Assembly (NCBI GenBank): GCA_028673005.1
Contig: CM054120.1
Span: 62,928,057 to 62,992,056, forward strand
From: Tanypteryx hageni
Taxonomy: Eukaryota; Arthropoda; Insecta; Odonata; Petaluridae
Reading direction: 5' to 3'
Length of the DNA stretch: 64,000 nucleotides
The notes below the pieces were generated by a model, which saw nothing but the letters and a program-made list of their open reading frames with translations, was not told where the DNA came from and ran no database searches. This document shows, one piece after another, positions 33,190 through 44,087 of this stretch (its first letter is position 1; the number at the start of each line of letters is the position of its first letter). A program made the position numbers and the translations under genes.

Positions 33190-33640
33190 AGGAAAAACAA
33201 ATTTTATTTTAATCTTAATGTGTTTACTTACCTAAATTATTCAAACCCATGAAATTCTTCGTCAGAATCAACATTAAATGATTCAATAGCTCTCATTATT
33301 TCATCCGGTGCCTCAGGAGCTTCATTTTCATCAATAACTTCGTCTTCTTTAAAATCTGGCTTTTTCTTAATCATTGAATTCCTGATCGTTTTCTGATTAT
33401 ATCCAATTTTAAAATACAAACTAATATTATCCTCAAGTTTTAAAGTACTAACAAATAGAGGATGTCAAGGATCCTGAAATTGAAGCCATGCTTTCATGGT
33501 AGAAGGACTTGCATCTAAAACATGCATGAGAACATAGAGCGATAGATTCCTGAAATCAAGAGGTCTATTCTTATGCTTTTTTCACAAATTAATAAAATTG
33601 TTCTCACAGAATGACAAAATGACATGGATTTATTATGTAC
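33190..33640 (-). pseudogene. Unrecognised ORF fragment with acidic C-terminus
   Basis: The minus strand reads SLYVLMHVLDASPSTMKAWL QFQDP, a stop, then STLKLEDNISLYFKIGYNQK TIRNSMIKKKPDFKEDEVID and an acidic end to a stop near 33237. It is coding-like, but I cannot assign a family. It may be the C-terminus of a transposase. Confidence 0.3.
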
Positions 33641-34137
33641 TGGAATGTATGTAAATATGGAATAGTATTTACTAAAACTTACGTTCTCGGAAAGCTATTT
33701 CTGAAGACTTCGTGCTCGCTCTTGAAAATTAAAGTGACATGTATGATATTGGTGAAGACTGTTAATGTTGCCGATGTCGCAGCAAACTGCAAGAATCTAC
33801 TAGTAAAAATATTACCATATTTACCCGAATCCAAGACGACCTTGAATCTAAGACGACTCCCCTTTTTGCAGACAAAACAGAAAAAGATTGACCTAATTTC
33901 TCACTGAATGTATTTGGTGTCTTTTGAACACAGATATTCAGTATAGTCATACTAGTTTGTTCATTTATTGAAACGTTTTGTTACCAATTTGTTTGAGAAA
34001 AACAGAATTTTAAAAATGTATTTAAAAAATAATACTGTATTAATTGCAATCCTGATCATTAGTTTGCAATGAAAAATTTCAGTAGATAGAATTATTTTGA
34101 TCTTTTTCTTCATTTGTTAAAAAAAATATTGATAAAA

Positions 34138-34330
34138 TGCGTAACCATACTTCTTATGGTTCTATGACAACACATTGCAGCCAGTTCATTGCATGTCAAT
34201 TTGTCACATTTCAATACATCACATGACAAACTCATCATGCGTATCGTGTGACAAATTCGTTGCGCAACAAATTCATCGCGAGACAAATTGGAAGGTGAAA
34301 CACCATGAATGTTGTACAGCAGGGGGAGCC
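34138..34330. repeat. Palindrome-rich ATTCATC / GACAAA repeat (copy 2)
   Basis: It starts GTAACCATACTTCTTATGGT, the reverse complement of the end of the copy at 2448-2740. It continues with CACATGACAAACTCATCATG and ACAAATTCATCGCGAGACAA, and shares CACCATGAATGTTGTACAGC with the middle of copy 1. Just upstream, TACCCGAATCCAAGACGACC (about 33826) matches the motif next to copy 1. Confidence 0.5.
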
Positions 34331-34683
34331 ACTTTTCCACAGCAAAATTTTTCTTTATATTTCGATAATACCAAAATGAAACTATTCACTTTGTGTGTAA
34401 TGCAAGGCAAGGCACATTGGATGGTGTATGGCAAGGGATGACTCCAAACCCAACAAGTGCATCTTCGTGGTAAATTTCAAGCTTATATAACCAAACTCTG
34501 ATGCAAGATCCTCATATTGATGTTTACCATTGAACTCCTTATTGTTTTATTTGACTGTTTTATTTATATATTTTTATATGCATTTATTATTTATTGGTTG
34601 TAATGTTCAATGTAATAGGCCTGAGTGCTGTTTTTGAACTTATTAAATAAATAAATAAATTTATTGATTATTTTTTGCAAACG

Positions 34684-34859
34684 CAGTGGAACTTCCATAA
34701 CTCTAACATCTATAATTTGAATTTTCCATAATTCAAAGTGAATTAATTTTACTGGGCAAAATATAAATGAGAAAAACATATTTCCATGAGTTGAATTTTC
34801 TATAACTCGAATGTTATTTTGTTTCTCTTGAAGTTCGACTTACGGAAGTTCCATTGTAT
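34684..34859. mobile_element. pogo/Tigger-like MITE
   Basis: The left end GCAGTGGAACTTCCATAACTC and the reverse complement of the right end, TACAATGGAACTTCCGTAAG, are inverted. CAGTGGAACTTCC-type termini are typical of pogo/Tigger elements. It is about 175 bp and non-coding. Confidence 0.5.
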
Positions 34860-35400
34860 ATCCATTGCTTTTTCTAAATGATCAAATGCAAGTACCATGG
34901 TCTTTAGTGTCACATTGGTCATATTAGTTGCCAACATATTGATTTCACCCGTTTGATCAGTGGCCATCAGATTCCGAGGTAGCTGATCAGTTTGTTTCAT
35001 GTCTTGCACTGCTTCTTAGGTACTATCTTTATATACACATTTCATCAATAATTGCTGCATTAGAGATAATGAAAACCCATCATGTAATGCATCTATGATA
35101 CAATAAATATTTTTTTGATTTGCCACATCATAAAAATATAAACTTTTAAAGCATTTTGCTAACTTTGTGATTTGAATCTAAAATGTTAATCTATTAAGTA
35201 AATTTTTCTGATAAAATCTCTTTATTTTGTCTTCCTCAAAACCATTTTAATAACGTTATAAAAACTTAAAATTTACCTGAACTGAAAGTGTCACTAGATG
35301 TACATGAAGTTCTACCAGTTGTTTTAAGAAAAAGTGTTGGGCACTACAGGGATTGTTACTTGCCTTTTTGTGATATACTCATTTGCATTGCAATTGACAG

Positions 35401-35529
35401 GTTGTGGTAAAACAAAAGGATGGATGCCTGGTGGATCGCTTGTCTCCTTGGGCTGTGTATGTGGTTGCTCCACCTAAAAATGAAGGTTTAACTTATAGAC
35501 AGCTTATGTGGAATCCTCCTCCAGAACAG
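35401..35529 (+). CDS. GBE1: GBE1 exon 4: LSPWAVYVV segment
   Basis: Forty-three whole codons (residues 134-176), acceptor ATTGACAG, donor GTATGA. It encodes VVVKQKDGCLVDRLSPWAVY, then VVAPPKNEGLTYRQLMWNPP and PEQ, like human [23 protein letters not shown]. It joins the CBM48 module to the catalytic domain. Confidence 0.93.
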
Positions 35530-36818
35530 GTATGAATATTATAAAAACTTATTAGTTCAGAAAATTCAAAACACCTCATAATTGAACTTATCATCCTCTA
35601 GGTAGATAGTATGGGGTTTTATTTATTATAATTATTACAGATAATTCAAAATATATTTGCAATGAAATTCAAAGTTTGGGTCATGTCTGATGACACATAA
35701 GCAGTGCATTTTCTTCAGGATGCCTATGTATAAAGTGACCAATGTTTCTTAAACCAATTTAGTACAAATGGCATTTGTTTCCAATAAGAAGCAGCAAATT
35801 CGGGAATACTGTCTACATAAATCAGGAAAATCGGTATAAAATTCTTTTGCTAAAAGATTGAATATCTGCTTTGTAATCTATTGAAGTATTTGCATTATTT
35901 TTATGAATATTCTTTGATAAAAGTTCAGTAAATCACTGAACATTGTAAACTACTTAAATTGGGTTTAAAGTTACAGGGACGGAAATCAAGGATTTCAAAA
36001 TGCCTCTACCCTATTATGGAAATATATCAAATAAGGAATTTTAATATTCGTAAATTAGTACAGGAAGTTGATCAGTGCAAATATTATCAAAATCAGTATG
36101 GTTACTCACTTTACCTATATAGTATTCCATCTCTTTTTCAATGCTGAAAGAACTGAAAATGAAATTGTGGGGCATGTCTACAGAGTAGCACTGCTACCAA
36201 CTGAAGTTTATCAAGAATCAGGTTCTCATATGGGCTCTTTTGCTGGGAGGCTGTGTTCAGTTTATTTTGTCTTAAAGGGACATGCGGTAAATTAAGGGGG
36301 AAAGGGTTGGGGCTTAAGAACTAGTATAATGATGTGGAGGTGCTGGTGGTTTTTTTGTTCTTTTTCCCAGAGTTAAACAAATTTCCCTGATTTGTCATAT
36401 CCTTTTCTTATCTGAATTTTTGACAAATATTGTTTCTTTGTGGGTTCACTGGGAAGGAATTAAGTGCAGATATAGGATCTGTCTCATGATGGGAGATGAG
36501 GGGTTAGAACTTAATCCTGCCTCTTGTGTTATATTGGCGGGAAACCTTAATGAAGGATGAGAAAGAGGTGGATCGTGAAAACACTTGCTCACTTGTGCAA
36601 GAGATTAATAGGAGATACAACCCAAATATACCTCTGCTTGGTTGAAAACATATTAATTGTGCCTTTGAATGGGAATGTAGTCCTCACATGTGCAAGCAAA
36701 ATCTTCCAGTCTGATGCATTGTAAAATGAAAATCCATCCTTTAACATCTTAACTAGTGTTACCTTTATTGAACTTTGAGTATCTTTTTCATACATTGAAA
36801 TGTTTATATTTCTGTCAG

Positions 36819-36963
36819 CGTCATCGCTTTAAGAATGAAAAAGTCAAAAGGCCTGCAAGTTTGAGAATTTATGAATGCCACGTGGGAATAGCTACACAGG
36901 ATCCCAAGATTGGTACATACAAAGAATTTATTCAGAATGTCATTCCAAGAATTGTACGTCAAG
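36819..36963 (+). CDS. GBE1: GBE1 exon 5: LRIYECHVGIA segment, entry to GH13 barrel
   Basis: Residues 177-225, acceptor TTCTGTCAG, donor GTAAGA, ending with one base of a split Gly codon. RHRFKNEKVKRPASLRIYEC then HVGIATQDPKIGTYKEFIQN and VIPRIVRQ match human [27 protein letters not shown] and CNVLPRIKGLG. This is the first beta strand and helix of the (beta/alpha)8 barrel. Confidence 0.94.
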
Positions 36964-37639
36964 GTAAGAACAATAAACAAATTACATTTAGGTATCTATA
37001 AATGATGCTGTACATTAGTGTGATAAACGGAGATGTTTAAAATGTTAATCAAGCTGCTAAATAAAATTTTTCGATAATTTTCCTCACTGTCAAAGTTTTT
37101 ATAGTTCAACAGTATATTTATTTCATCTTTTATTAATGTTGATGAGAGGTTAGTCAGTAAGATGAATTTATTATTTTCACTATATTTAATTTTACCAGTT
37201 TTCTACAATGATTTTACAGATACAATTAATGTGTTCATGTAATAGTTAGGGTTGTATTAGAATCTTTTTAGATAAATTTTAGTGAAATACACTTGATGAT
37301 AGTCTGGTTAAGATGGGTCTTGTCACTTAGATATAAATAATTCTCAAAGAATGTAGCTTAGTGAGATATCTCTCTATTGCCCAAAAATTAGTTTAGAATC
37401 CAATAAATATGTATTTTGCAAGATTTAACTGAGCAATTTAATTTTTTCCACTCCAGTTTAACATTAAGTTGCTCTGCTTGTATCAGCAGGTTGTTTGAAA
37501 TGTAGGATGCTGACATTACACAGAGTTTGCCATTGCTAATTCATAAAATTAGTGTCTACTGCATATTCTGTCCTTTCAAAGCATTCCAAACATCCCATAG
37601 CATGGTGAAATGTTCTTCGGTTTCCAGCCGGGTAATAAT

Positions 37640-37692
37640 GGAGGTCTTGGCCAATGTTTCTGTGACTATTTCTGCCACCCTCATCAGGGGTT
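37640..37692 (-). ncRNA. Hammerhead-like motif in Penelope terminal repeat (copy A)
   Basis: On the minus strand, CTGATGA (37681-37687) is followed by a 5-bp stem GTGGC/GTCAC with loop and then GAAA (37657-37660). The layout is that of a type I hammerhead. The following CATTGGCC does not give a clean short stem III plus cleavage site, so it is probably a decayed ribozyme. Confidence 0.45.
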
Positions 37693-37799
37693 CTGAATGC
37701 CGTGAGAGGTTTGAGTTGGATTTATATCTCTGCTGGGGGTTGGCAGCTCGTCACTGATTGGCTGTTGTGTTGGCCAATGAGCTTTAAACTCATTGGCTA

Positions 37800-38130
37800 G
37801 TTGAGCAATCATGGGGTTTCATGCATTGTAGAGAAGGAACGTGGTATCTCGGTCAAAGTTATTGAGGTTCAACTGGATTTCAATCACTTCCTTAACCAGG
37901 AGATCCCAGTAGCCATTGGCCTTCAATATTAACTTGGCCTCTGAAAATTGTATGCAGTGGTCCAAATTCAGGCTGTGCTTAGCCACCGCGGACTTATCCA
38001 GGTAGTTTATTCTAATTCATCAGGCATGTTCTTTCAGTCTGGTCTCGATTGTGTCGCCTATCTGATGTAATCCTTCGCACATTCACAAGGGCTTCTGTAG
38101 ATACCCAATGTTTTGAGTCCGAGATCGTCT
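37800..38130 (-). pseudogene. Penelope GIY-YIG endonuclease fragment
   Basis: The minus-strand text is KDDLGLKT, LGIYRSPCECAKDYIR, a stop, PDELEYLDKSAVAKHSLNLD HCIQF, LVKEVIEIQLNLNNFDRDT and AWNPMI. It parallels the Penelope EN domain (LGLKTxGVYxIPCxCGKxYIGQT, KSAVAEHxxNxGH, REAIEI). YIGQT has decayed. The Glu of VIEI, in the position of the catalytic Glu, remains. Confidence 0.75.
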
Positions 38131-38134
38131 TTAA

Positions 38135-39896
38135 CCCCTCAAGTCCAGAGGAGATTTATTAAATCCCACCCATACGGCCGGATGAGGTTTTTAAATTTTC
38201 AAGATTGCATTGCAAAAATGTTCGAGAAATTAAAAAAATCATAGCTTTATAAGTTTTCTCTCAATTTTTCTGATTTTTTTTTGGATTAACGAAAAACATG
38301 AAATTTGTAAATATCCATTTTTCATATCATATTTTACAAACAAACATTGTTGCAGTAGAAGAGAATGAACACCAATTGCTAATTTTCCGGGCGCTTTATA
38401 TATAACATTCAGCACCAGGAAATCTATGAAAGATATTGATGTACAATCTTAATAAAAGAATTAGTTAATTTAGTAACTATTTTATTCTACGAATCTATCC
38501 ATCTAAACCAATTAGGTGAAAAGTTTTACGTATCTCAACTTTTTCATGTCTTGACTGGAAATTTTTAAGTAAATGTGGTATTACTGATTTATTAGAAGAC
38601 GATATATTTACAATATAAACGTTTTAGTGATATAGTCATTATTCTTGGTTATTACAAAAGTCACATAGAAGAAATGATTACATTTCGTTCATTGGAAAGG
38701 GAGATATGACGATGTATACATCAGAAATGAATTTAGATGCAAAACATGGAAAACTTTCAAAAGTTAAACTAGCATATGAGTCTTTTCCAAATATTTTTAG
38801 AAAATTTACATGCGTAATTGGATTCAGCAAAAAATGCCTTATAGTTTAGTAAACACTTCTAGTAAAATAATTTGTAAATATATGGAAGAGCTTCGCTGTT
38901 CGTGATTTTTGATGACGTGTCCTCTTCTTGCTCACTCGCTTCATCGCTGCTTTGGTCTCACTAGATAGCATAACAGAGAAAGCCCTTATCTGAAGAGAAA
39001 AACAAACCCTACATCTTCTTTCAGATGACAAAGAAAAGGAACCCAATTTTGTGGGTTCCCTTTCCTCAGGTATTTATGTGTCAACTTTAGAAACCGAAAG
39101 TCCGTAGGTCAGTGGTAAAAACTAAAATTCTATCACAAAACTAAACGTATATTATATGTGAACAAATACATACAAATAGATATACACAATTTCTCGCAAT
39201 TCCTCTCCGAAAAGAACAAAGGCTCCTTCTCAACTAACTTGCTTTGGGGATGCAAAAAACCTTAGTAATCCAAACCACCTCAAAGAGGACGAAATAACAG
39301 ATATTGATTTGCGTTGACGCTCTCCTATGCAGCGAGGAACTAAGGATTGCGCGGTCATTAAAGCGAATGTTTACCGAAATAATTTTACTCAACCCAATTC
39401 CATTCTTCATGAATTGCATTTTAAACATTTCTAATAAGATGTTTTCCTTTCCTTTTTACATGCCAACGAAGACCTTTGTCACATGACATAAGCCAAATGG
39501 CTCCACCAGGAAAAAAAGAGAAAAATCATGCTCTCCTTTGAAAAGATACACAATTGCTACATTGTATTTCAAACACCAAGGAAAGGTTCCTTGCCGCATT
39601 AAAAAGAGATTTTTATACGGAAAAACACCATCATATCGTCGCAAAATAGAAAATTCCATCACAAAATTCAACGTTGATTATATATTTTTAAAAACAGGAA
39701 AAAAATACAGGACAAGCATAGATAGGAAGAAAAAAGCTTCCTCTTTTAAAATATATAAAGGTTATTTAGATTTAAAGAAGTTTCTAGTGTCAAAAAATAA
39801 AAGAAATTATGGCTGACGCAGGACGTAATAGTACGTCTGACGGCCGATTGGACAGTTTTTGCAGGATGTAATAGTACATCTGACGGCATTTACGGG
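38135..39896. mobile_element. TTAA-flanked (piggyBac-type) element, 1.76 kb, inside the Penelope copy
   Basis: TTAA at 38131-38134 and 39897-39900. Removing it and one TTAA restores an in-frame Penelope reading, which fixes both borders. The termini CCCCTCAAGTCC and (reverse complement) CCCGTAAATGCC are weak inverted repeats. Near the right end GCAGGA.GTAATAGTAC occurs twice (39825 and 39871), each followed by TCTGACGGC. No recognisable transposase was seen. A 92-codon plus frame (39538-39816) has no known relative. Confidence 0.78.
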
Positions 39897-39900
39897 TTAA

Positions 39901-40024
39901 CCTGGTATAGGAATTTTCCTAGGCAGCCTGTGAATGGTTTTAATCCCATGTCTGGCTAAAATCCTTGAGATCTTTCTTGACACTGTAGAGGTGTATGGTA
40001 GGCATGCTGTGGCGTTGGGTTTTA
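39901..40024 (-). pseudogene. Penelope linker segment, other side of the TTAA insertion
   Basis: The minus strand reads TACLPYTSTVSRKISRILAR HGIKTIHRLPRK, like the post-RT linker LPYxxGTxxRIxRILxRHxIxTVFRP of Penelope proteins. Across the insertion the reading joins FLYQVKDDLGLKT with one TTAA kept, so these are two halves of one gene. Confidence 0.7.
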
Positions 40025-40154
40025 TCGGGACCCCATGATTGCTCAACTAGCCAATGGGTGCATAGCTCATTGGACAACACAACAGCCAATCATGATGAGC
40101 TGCCAACCCCTGGCAGGGGTATAAACCTGACTTGAATCTTTCACGGCACTCAGG

Positions 40155-40205
40155 ATCTCTGATGATGGTGGTAGAGATAGCCACCGAAATGTTGGCCAAG
40201 ACCTC
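40155..40205 (+). ncRNA. Hammerhead-like motif in Penelope terminal repeat (copy B)
   Basis: CTGATGA (40159-40165), stem II TGGTGG / CCACC with an 8-nt loop, then GAAA (40186-40189). It has the best-paired stem II of the five loci. After GAAA it reads TGTTGGCC, where a functional Penelope hammerhead would be expected to end in a UH cleavage site, so activity is uncertain. Confidence 0.5.
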
Positions 40206-41713
40206 CATTATTACCCATCTGGAAACCTGAGAACATTTCCCCATATGCATTCACTGGGAAAGCTTCAAATCTTTCATCCCATAGCACTATCTATGTGACA
40301 ACAATAAACACTGAAAGTGTAGCAACTTTTTGGGATAAACATGTCAATAGAATGGGGAAATTTGGGGAAATCCCCGCTCTTGAACCATAGCTCCTATCAA
40401 GAAAGTGAAAGTAATTTAATGCTTAACATAATTGTTAAAGTTACATAATAATAATTTTGGTTAATGCAAGTATTAATGCTTCAATTCCTGGCGATTTATA
40501 TATGAGAAATACTAGGCACCTTGGAATTTAAAATTATTTTTGTCTGCTGACTTTCAAGGCAATCTAAATTAGCTAAATATTCTCTTGCTATGAGGGCTTC
40601 CATGGTGTTTCCTTACATGACTTTCCTTTTCTTTTGGGTGATGACTGTGTGCATTGTCTTTATTGGATGACAGTTTTGCTCCCTGGAATGGTAGCAAAAC
40701 TGGAGTCACCCAAAAGAAAAGAGTTAAATATTCTCTTATTCTCATTACGATGAAATGCCACGTACTTAATGCCAAGACTATTGATTCTAAATAGTCCTTA
40801 TAAATAAGAGAGAATTTCATAGAAATAAAGAATTGTAATGACAATGCATCATGAAATAATTATCAAAGTTACTCATTATTGCTGTCTGAAAGACAAATTA
40901 CATTTTGTAGCTCTGTTGCAAAAACATTTTGAGACAAAATGTGATGCTGCTGAGTGGACTTGTAATACATCTTATGACAGATGGCCTCAATAAATCTCAT
41001 GAGCCAAAAGCTTCTAAAAATGTTCCCTCTCAACATACACTTCTAAGCATTTCCCTCCTGCACTCATTGCATCATAAAAATGTGGTCTGTATGTTCTTTT
41101 TAGAAACATGGATGAGATCATTACCATCAAGGATGACTATTTTGTTGTAAAAATGTGCATCTGGGTTACTCAATCATTTGATAGCTACAGGTATGACATA
41201 GATTATCTCCTGGATTTAAACCATATCTTTAGCTTGATAATTAACTTGTTGAGTTTGCAAGTTTGAATTTTTGGATTTTTTAAATTTCTTTTTTCAAGTC
41301 CCAGAAATGTATTCAGACATTGCAGAAAATTTCCATTTCTGTTTTTGCCTAGAAAACCACTTAGGCTCTTATGATTGCTTACACAAAATTTACAGAGCTG
41401 TGCAAAACAGGCCTTTGCACATGATGTAAATTTTATAGAGTTACCAGTTGTGATGATAATGAGTGATCCTTTAAAATTTACAGAGATACCTTTGATGATG
41501 TTAATTACCGCAATGCTTGGCATATTTATCTTTGCCTTGTCACATTTTTACTCATTTCTATGAATTTCACTGGCATGCATCTTCATGTAACATGTCTAAT
41601 CTTAATCATCCAAAAAAACTTGTAAATTCAGAAATTTATCAAGTCAGTTTTTGTGATAATATTGAATTTTCACAAGTTTTTTTTTACCAGATACCTTTCA
41701 TAAATGTCTTTAG

Positions 41714-41935
41714 CCCTTTACTGCCCATATTTATATCTCCATAGACTCATCTGAGGAATTATTTTTTAATTGCCCTCATAACTTTCAAATCTCCAAATTT
41801 TTGAAATAGCACAATTTGATGAAATCTTAAAAAAAATTAATTCACCTTAAAAATTTGATTGAATTAATATCCCGCATGAACAGTGGGGATGAGTTTTGGC
41901 TTTGCACGTTCTGAGATATTAATGGTCGCAGAGGG
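41714..41935. mobile_element. Probable piggyBac-type MITE, 222 bp
   Basis: The left end CCCTTTACTGCCCATATTTA and the reverse complement of the right end, CCCTCTGCGACCATTAATAT, are similar inverted termini. It is flanked by TTAG (41710-41713) and TTAA (41936-41939). The interior is non-coding. Confidence 0.5.
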
Positions 41936-42230
41936 TTAAATGTCAGTACTGCCTGGTGTACTTGCATTATATCTAGTATTACCACCACCACCACTGTTAG
42001 CCTCAGAATCATTTGTGATTGCATTTATTTTCATGAATATGTTATGCCTCAAAAACGTTAAGTTTTTGTCGATGTGATTTTTTGGCATTTCTTAATGAAC
42101 ATTGTCCAAATGGTAGTTCCAATGCTTTGTGCAGTGTGCCATGTTGTATTTTCTTAAACTGACCATGCCACTGTGACTATTAGTTGCATATTTCATTTAT
42201 AGAGTGCATGTATCTTATGCTTCTTGGTAA

Positions 42231-42341
<111 letters not shown>

Positions 42342-42395
42342 TAAGTACGGCAATAAATAAAGAAGTTGCTATACTTTTCCAGATGTACCCTCTGA

Positions 42396-42760
42396 TTAAC
42401 CCTTTGCACGTCTGTAATATTTAAATTAAAAAAATGAGAGAGATGAGCACTGCTGGCAAGGAATATCAGAGGCGCCACTCGTTAAAGTAACCTGTTGCAT
42501 ATTATGACAGATGATGTGACAAGTGATCTTCCTGTGGATAACGTGACACAGCATATATTTTAAAATAAATTCAGTTGTCAGAATGTCTTTATAAGCTACA
42601 GCTTTACATCTTCACTATCCATTGCATCTGCATCAGACAGAGCGACCTCTTCATTGGTTTGCAAATTGGAAATTTTTCTCTTCCCTTGCATGAAAAGTAG
42701 TTGCTGTAGAAGCAGATAACCAAATCCCAAGCTTCTTATTTCTGTTAGAACTAAAAATAC
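42396..42760. other. Lone TTAA-type terminus in GBE1 intron 6
   Basis: TTAA (42396-42399) followed by CCCTTTGCACGTCTG looks like a piggyBac-type end. No matching right end was found. On the minus strand, MQGKRKISNLQTNEEVALSD ADAMDSEDV (about 42606-42700) is coding-like but unassigned. Confidence 0.3.
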
Positions 42761-43088
42761 ATCTTTATTTCAATTTTTTTTAATGTGATGAATGAAAGAT
42801 ATCTTGGCAAAAACTTTTGAGCGACGATCGAAATGCATCAATTTCCTAGAAACAGTAGTCATGGAGTCAAAAATGAGCATGTTTCTCTTTCACTCTTCAT
42901 TGTTTTCCTTAGATTTTTGCCAGCCAAAATCTCCCATCAATTCCTACAGTCGTTCCACCCACAGCCAGCCATATAGTTAACAGGAGTACTTAAGTGTTTG
43001 AAAAATGTGTTTGTGTTGAGTGAATGTCAACTTTAAGCAACTCATCCAGATTTGTATTTATTAAGGTAGGGGTTGACACCACCACTGA

Positions 43089-44087
43089 CAAGGAGCATTA
43101 TATATGGGAGCATGGCCATTCGAGAGCATTTATCGGGAGGTGATTGGGGGTGATATTAGAAATATTTCCTCAAAATTTTAGTCCACTTCGAATTTGTTTA
43201 CAAGTTATTTTGAAAAAACGTTTTTTTTTTTTAATAACTCATATCATGCAAATAAAAAATCAATTTTTAGGAAAAATATCATTTCATTAAATTAAATTAA
43301 TGATTCAAATGATTAAACAGAAAATAAACATTTGTTAATTACGGATTTTCTCTTCGTGTTGCCAAACTGATGAGCACTCCATGTATACTGTGTGTGAAAC
43401 AGTGGTTCAGCAGATCCGGTCGTGGTGCAGCCAGCTAGTGAGTGCTCCCTGAATCTTGACACTGGGTTCGTACGTTCAAATCCTGTTGCTGATAATTTCT
43501 TTTAATGTATTTTTTACCCAACTAATGTTGTACATTAATTTGTATTAATACAAATTATAATACCACATTGATTTGGCTAGTTAAAAACATTTAAAATGTG
43601 ATTTTCAGCATTTGGATGACATCAAACTGTTTTTGACTTTTTTATTTGATTTTAAAAATACAAATTTTATTTATGAGAATGTAAATTGATTATTGTCATT
43701 TTATCTATGTGCATGTAAATTGATTATTGTCATTATAAAAACATTTGTATTTATTAAAATCAAATAAAACCATCAAAAATAAGTTTGAAGTCATCCAAAT
43801 GCTGAAAATTGCATTTTCGTTAAAGGGAGGCTTCTTCTATGCATTTTACATGTTACGGAGGCAGAACCGAGATCCGAGTTCGTTATATGGAGGTTTTCAT
43901 TATAGGGAGGTTCGTAAGATAGAGGTTTTAATGTATATGAGTTATTGAAAAAAACATTTTTTCAAAAACAAAAAAACAAATTAGAAGTGGACCATCAAAT
44001 TTTGGGGAAATATTTCTAAAATCGCCCCCAATCACCTCCCGAAAAATGCTCTCAAATGGCCGTGCTCCCATATATAATGATCCTTGT
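43089..44087. mobile_element. Foldback element of ~1 kb with ~160-bp terminal inverted repeats
   Basis: The left arm (43089-43250: AAGGAGCATTATATATGGGA, GGGAGGTGATTGGGGGTGAT, AATAACTCATAT) recurs inverted at 43927-44087 with few mismatches. A second inverted pair lies inside (ATTTTCAGCATTTGGATGAC near 43601; its complement ends near 43812). A direct repeat, GTAAATTGATTATTGTCATT, is also present near 43682 and 43716. It has no ORF. The superfamily is undetermined and I see no target duplication. Confidence 0.7.

Larger units (their letters stand above)
37577..40265 (-). mobile_element. Penelope-like element with inverted terminal-repeat copies, split by a TTAA insertion
   Basis: On the minus strand, from high to low coordinates: a linker segment (40024-39901), a TTAA insertion (39896-38135), a GIY-YIG endonuclease segment (38130-37800) and a terminal repeat (about 37800-37577). 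A second copy of that ~220-bp terminal repeat lies at 40030-40260 in the opposite orientation. Paired, often inverted, terminal repeats are a known feature of Penelope elements. The reverse transcriptase is missing, so the copy is 5'-truncated. Confidence 0.72.
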
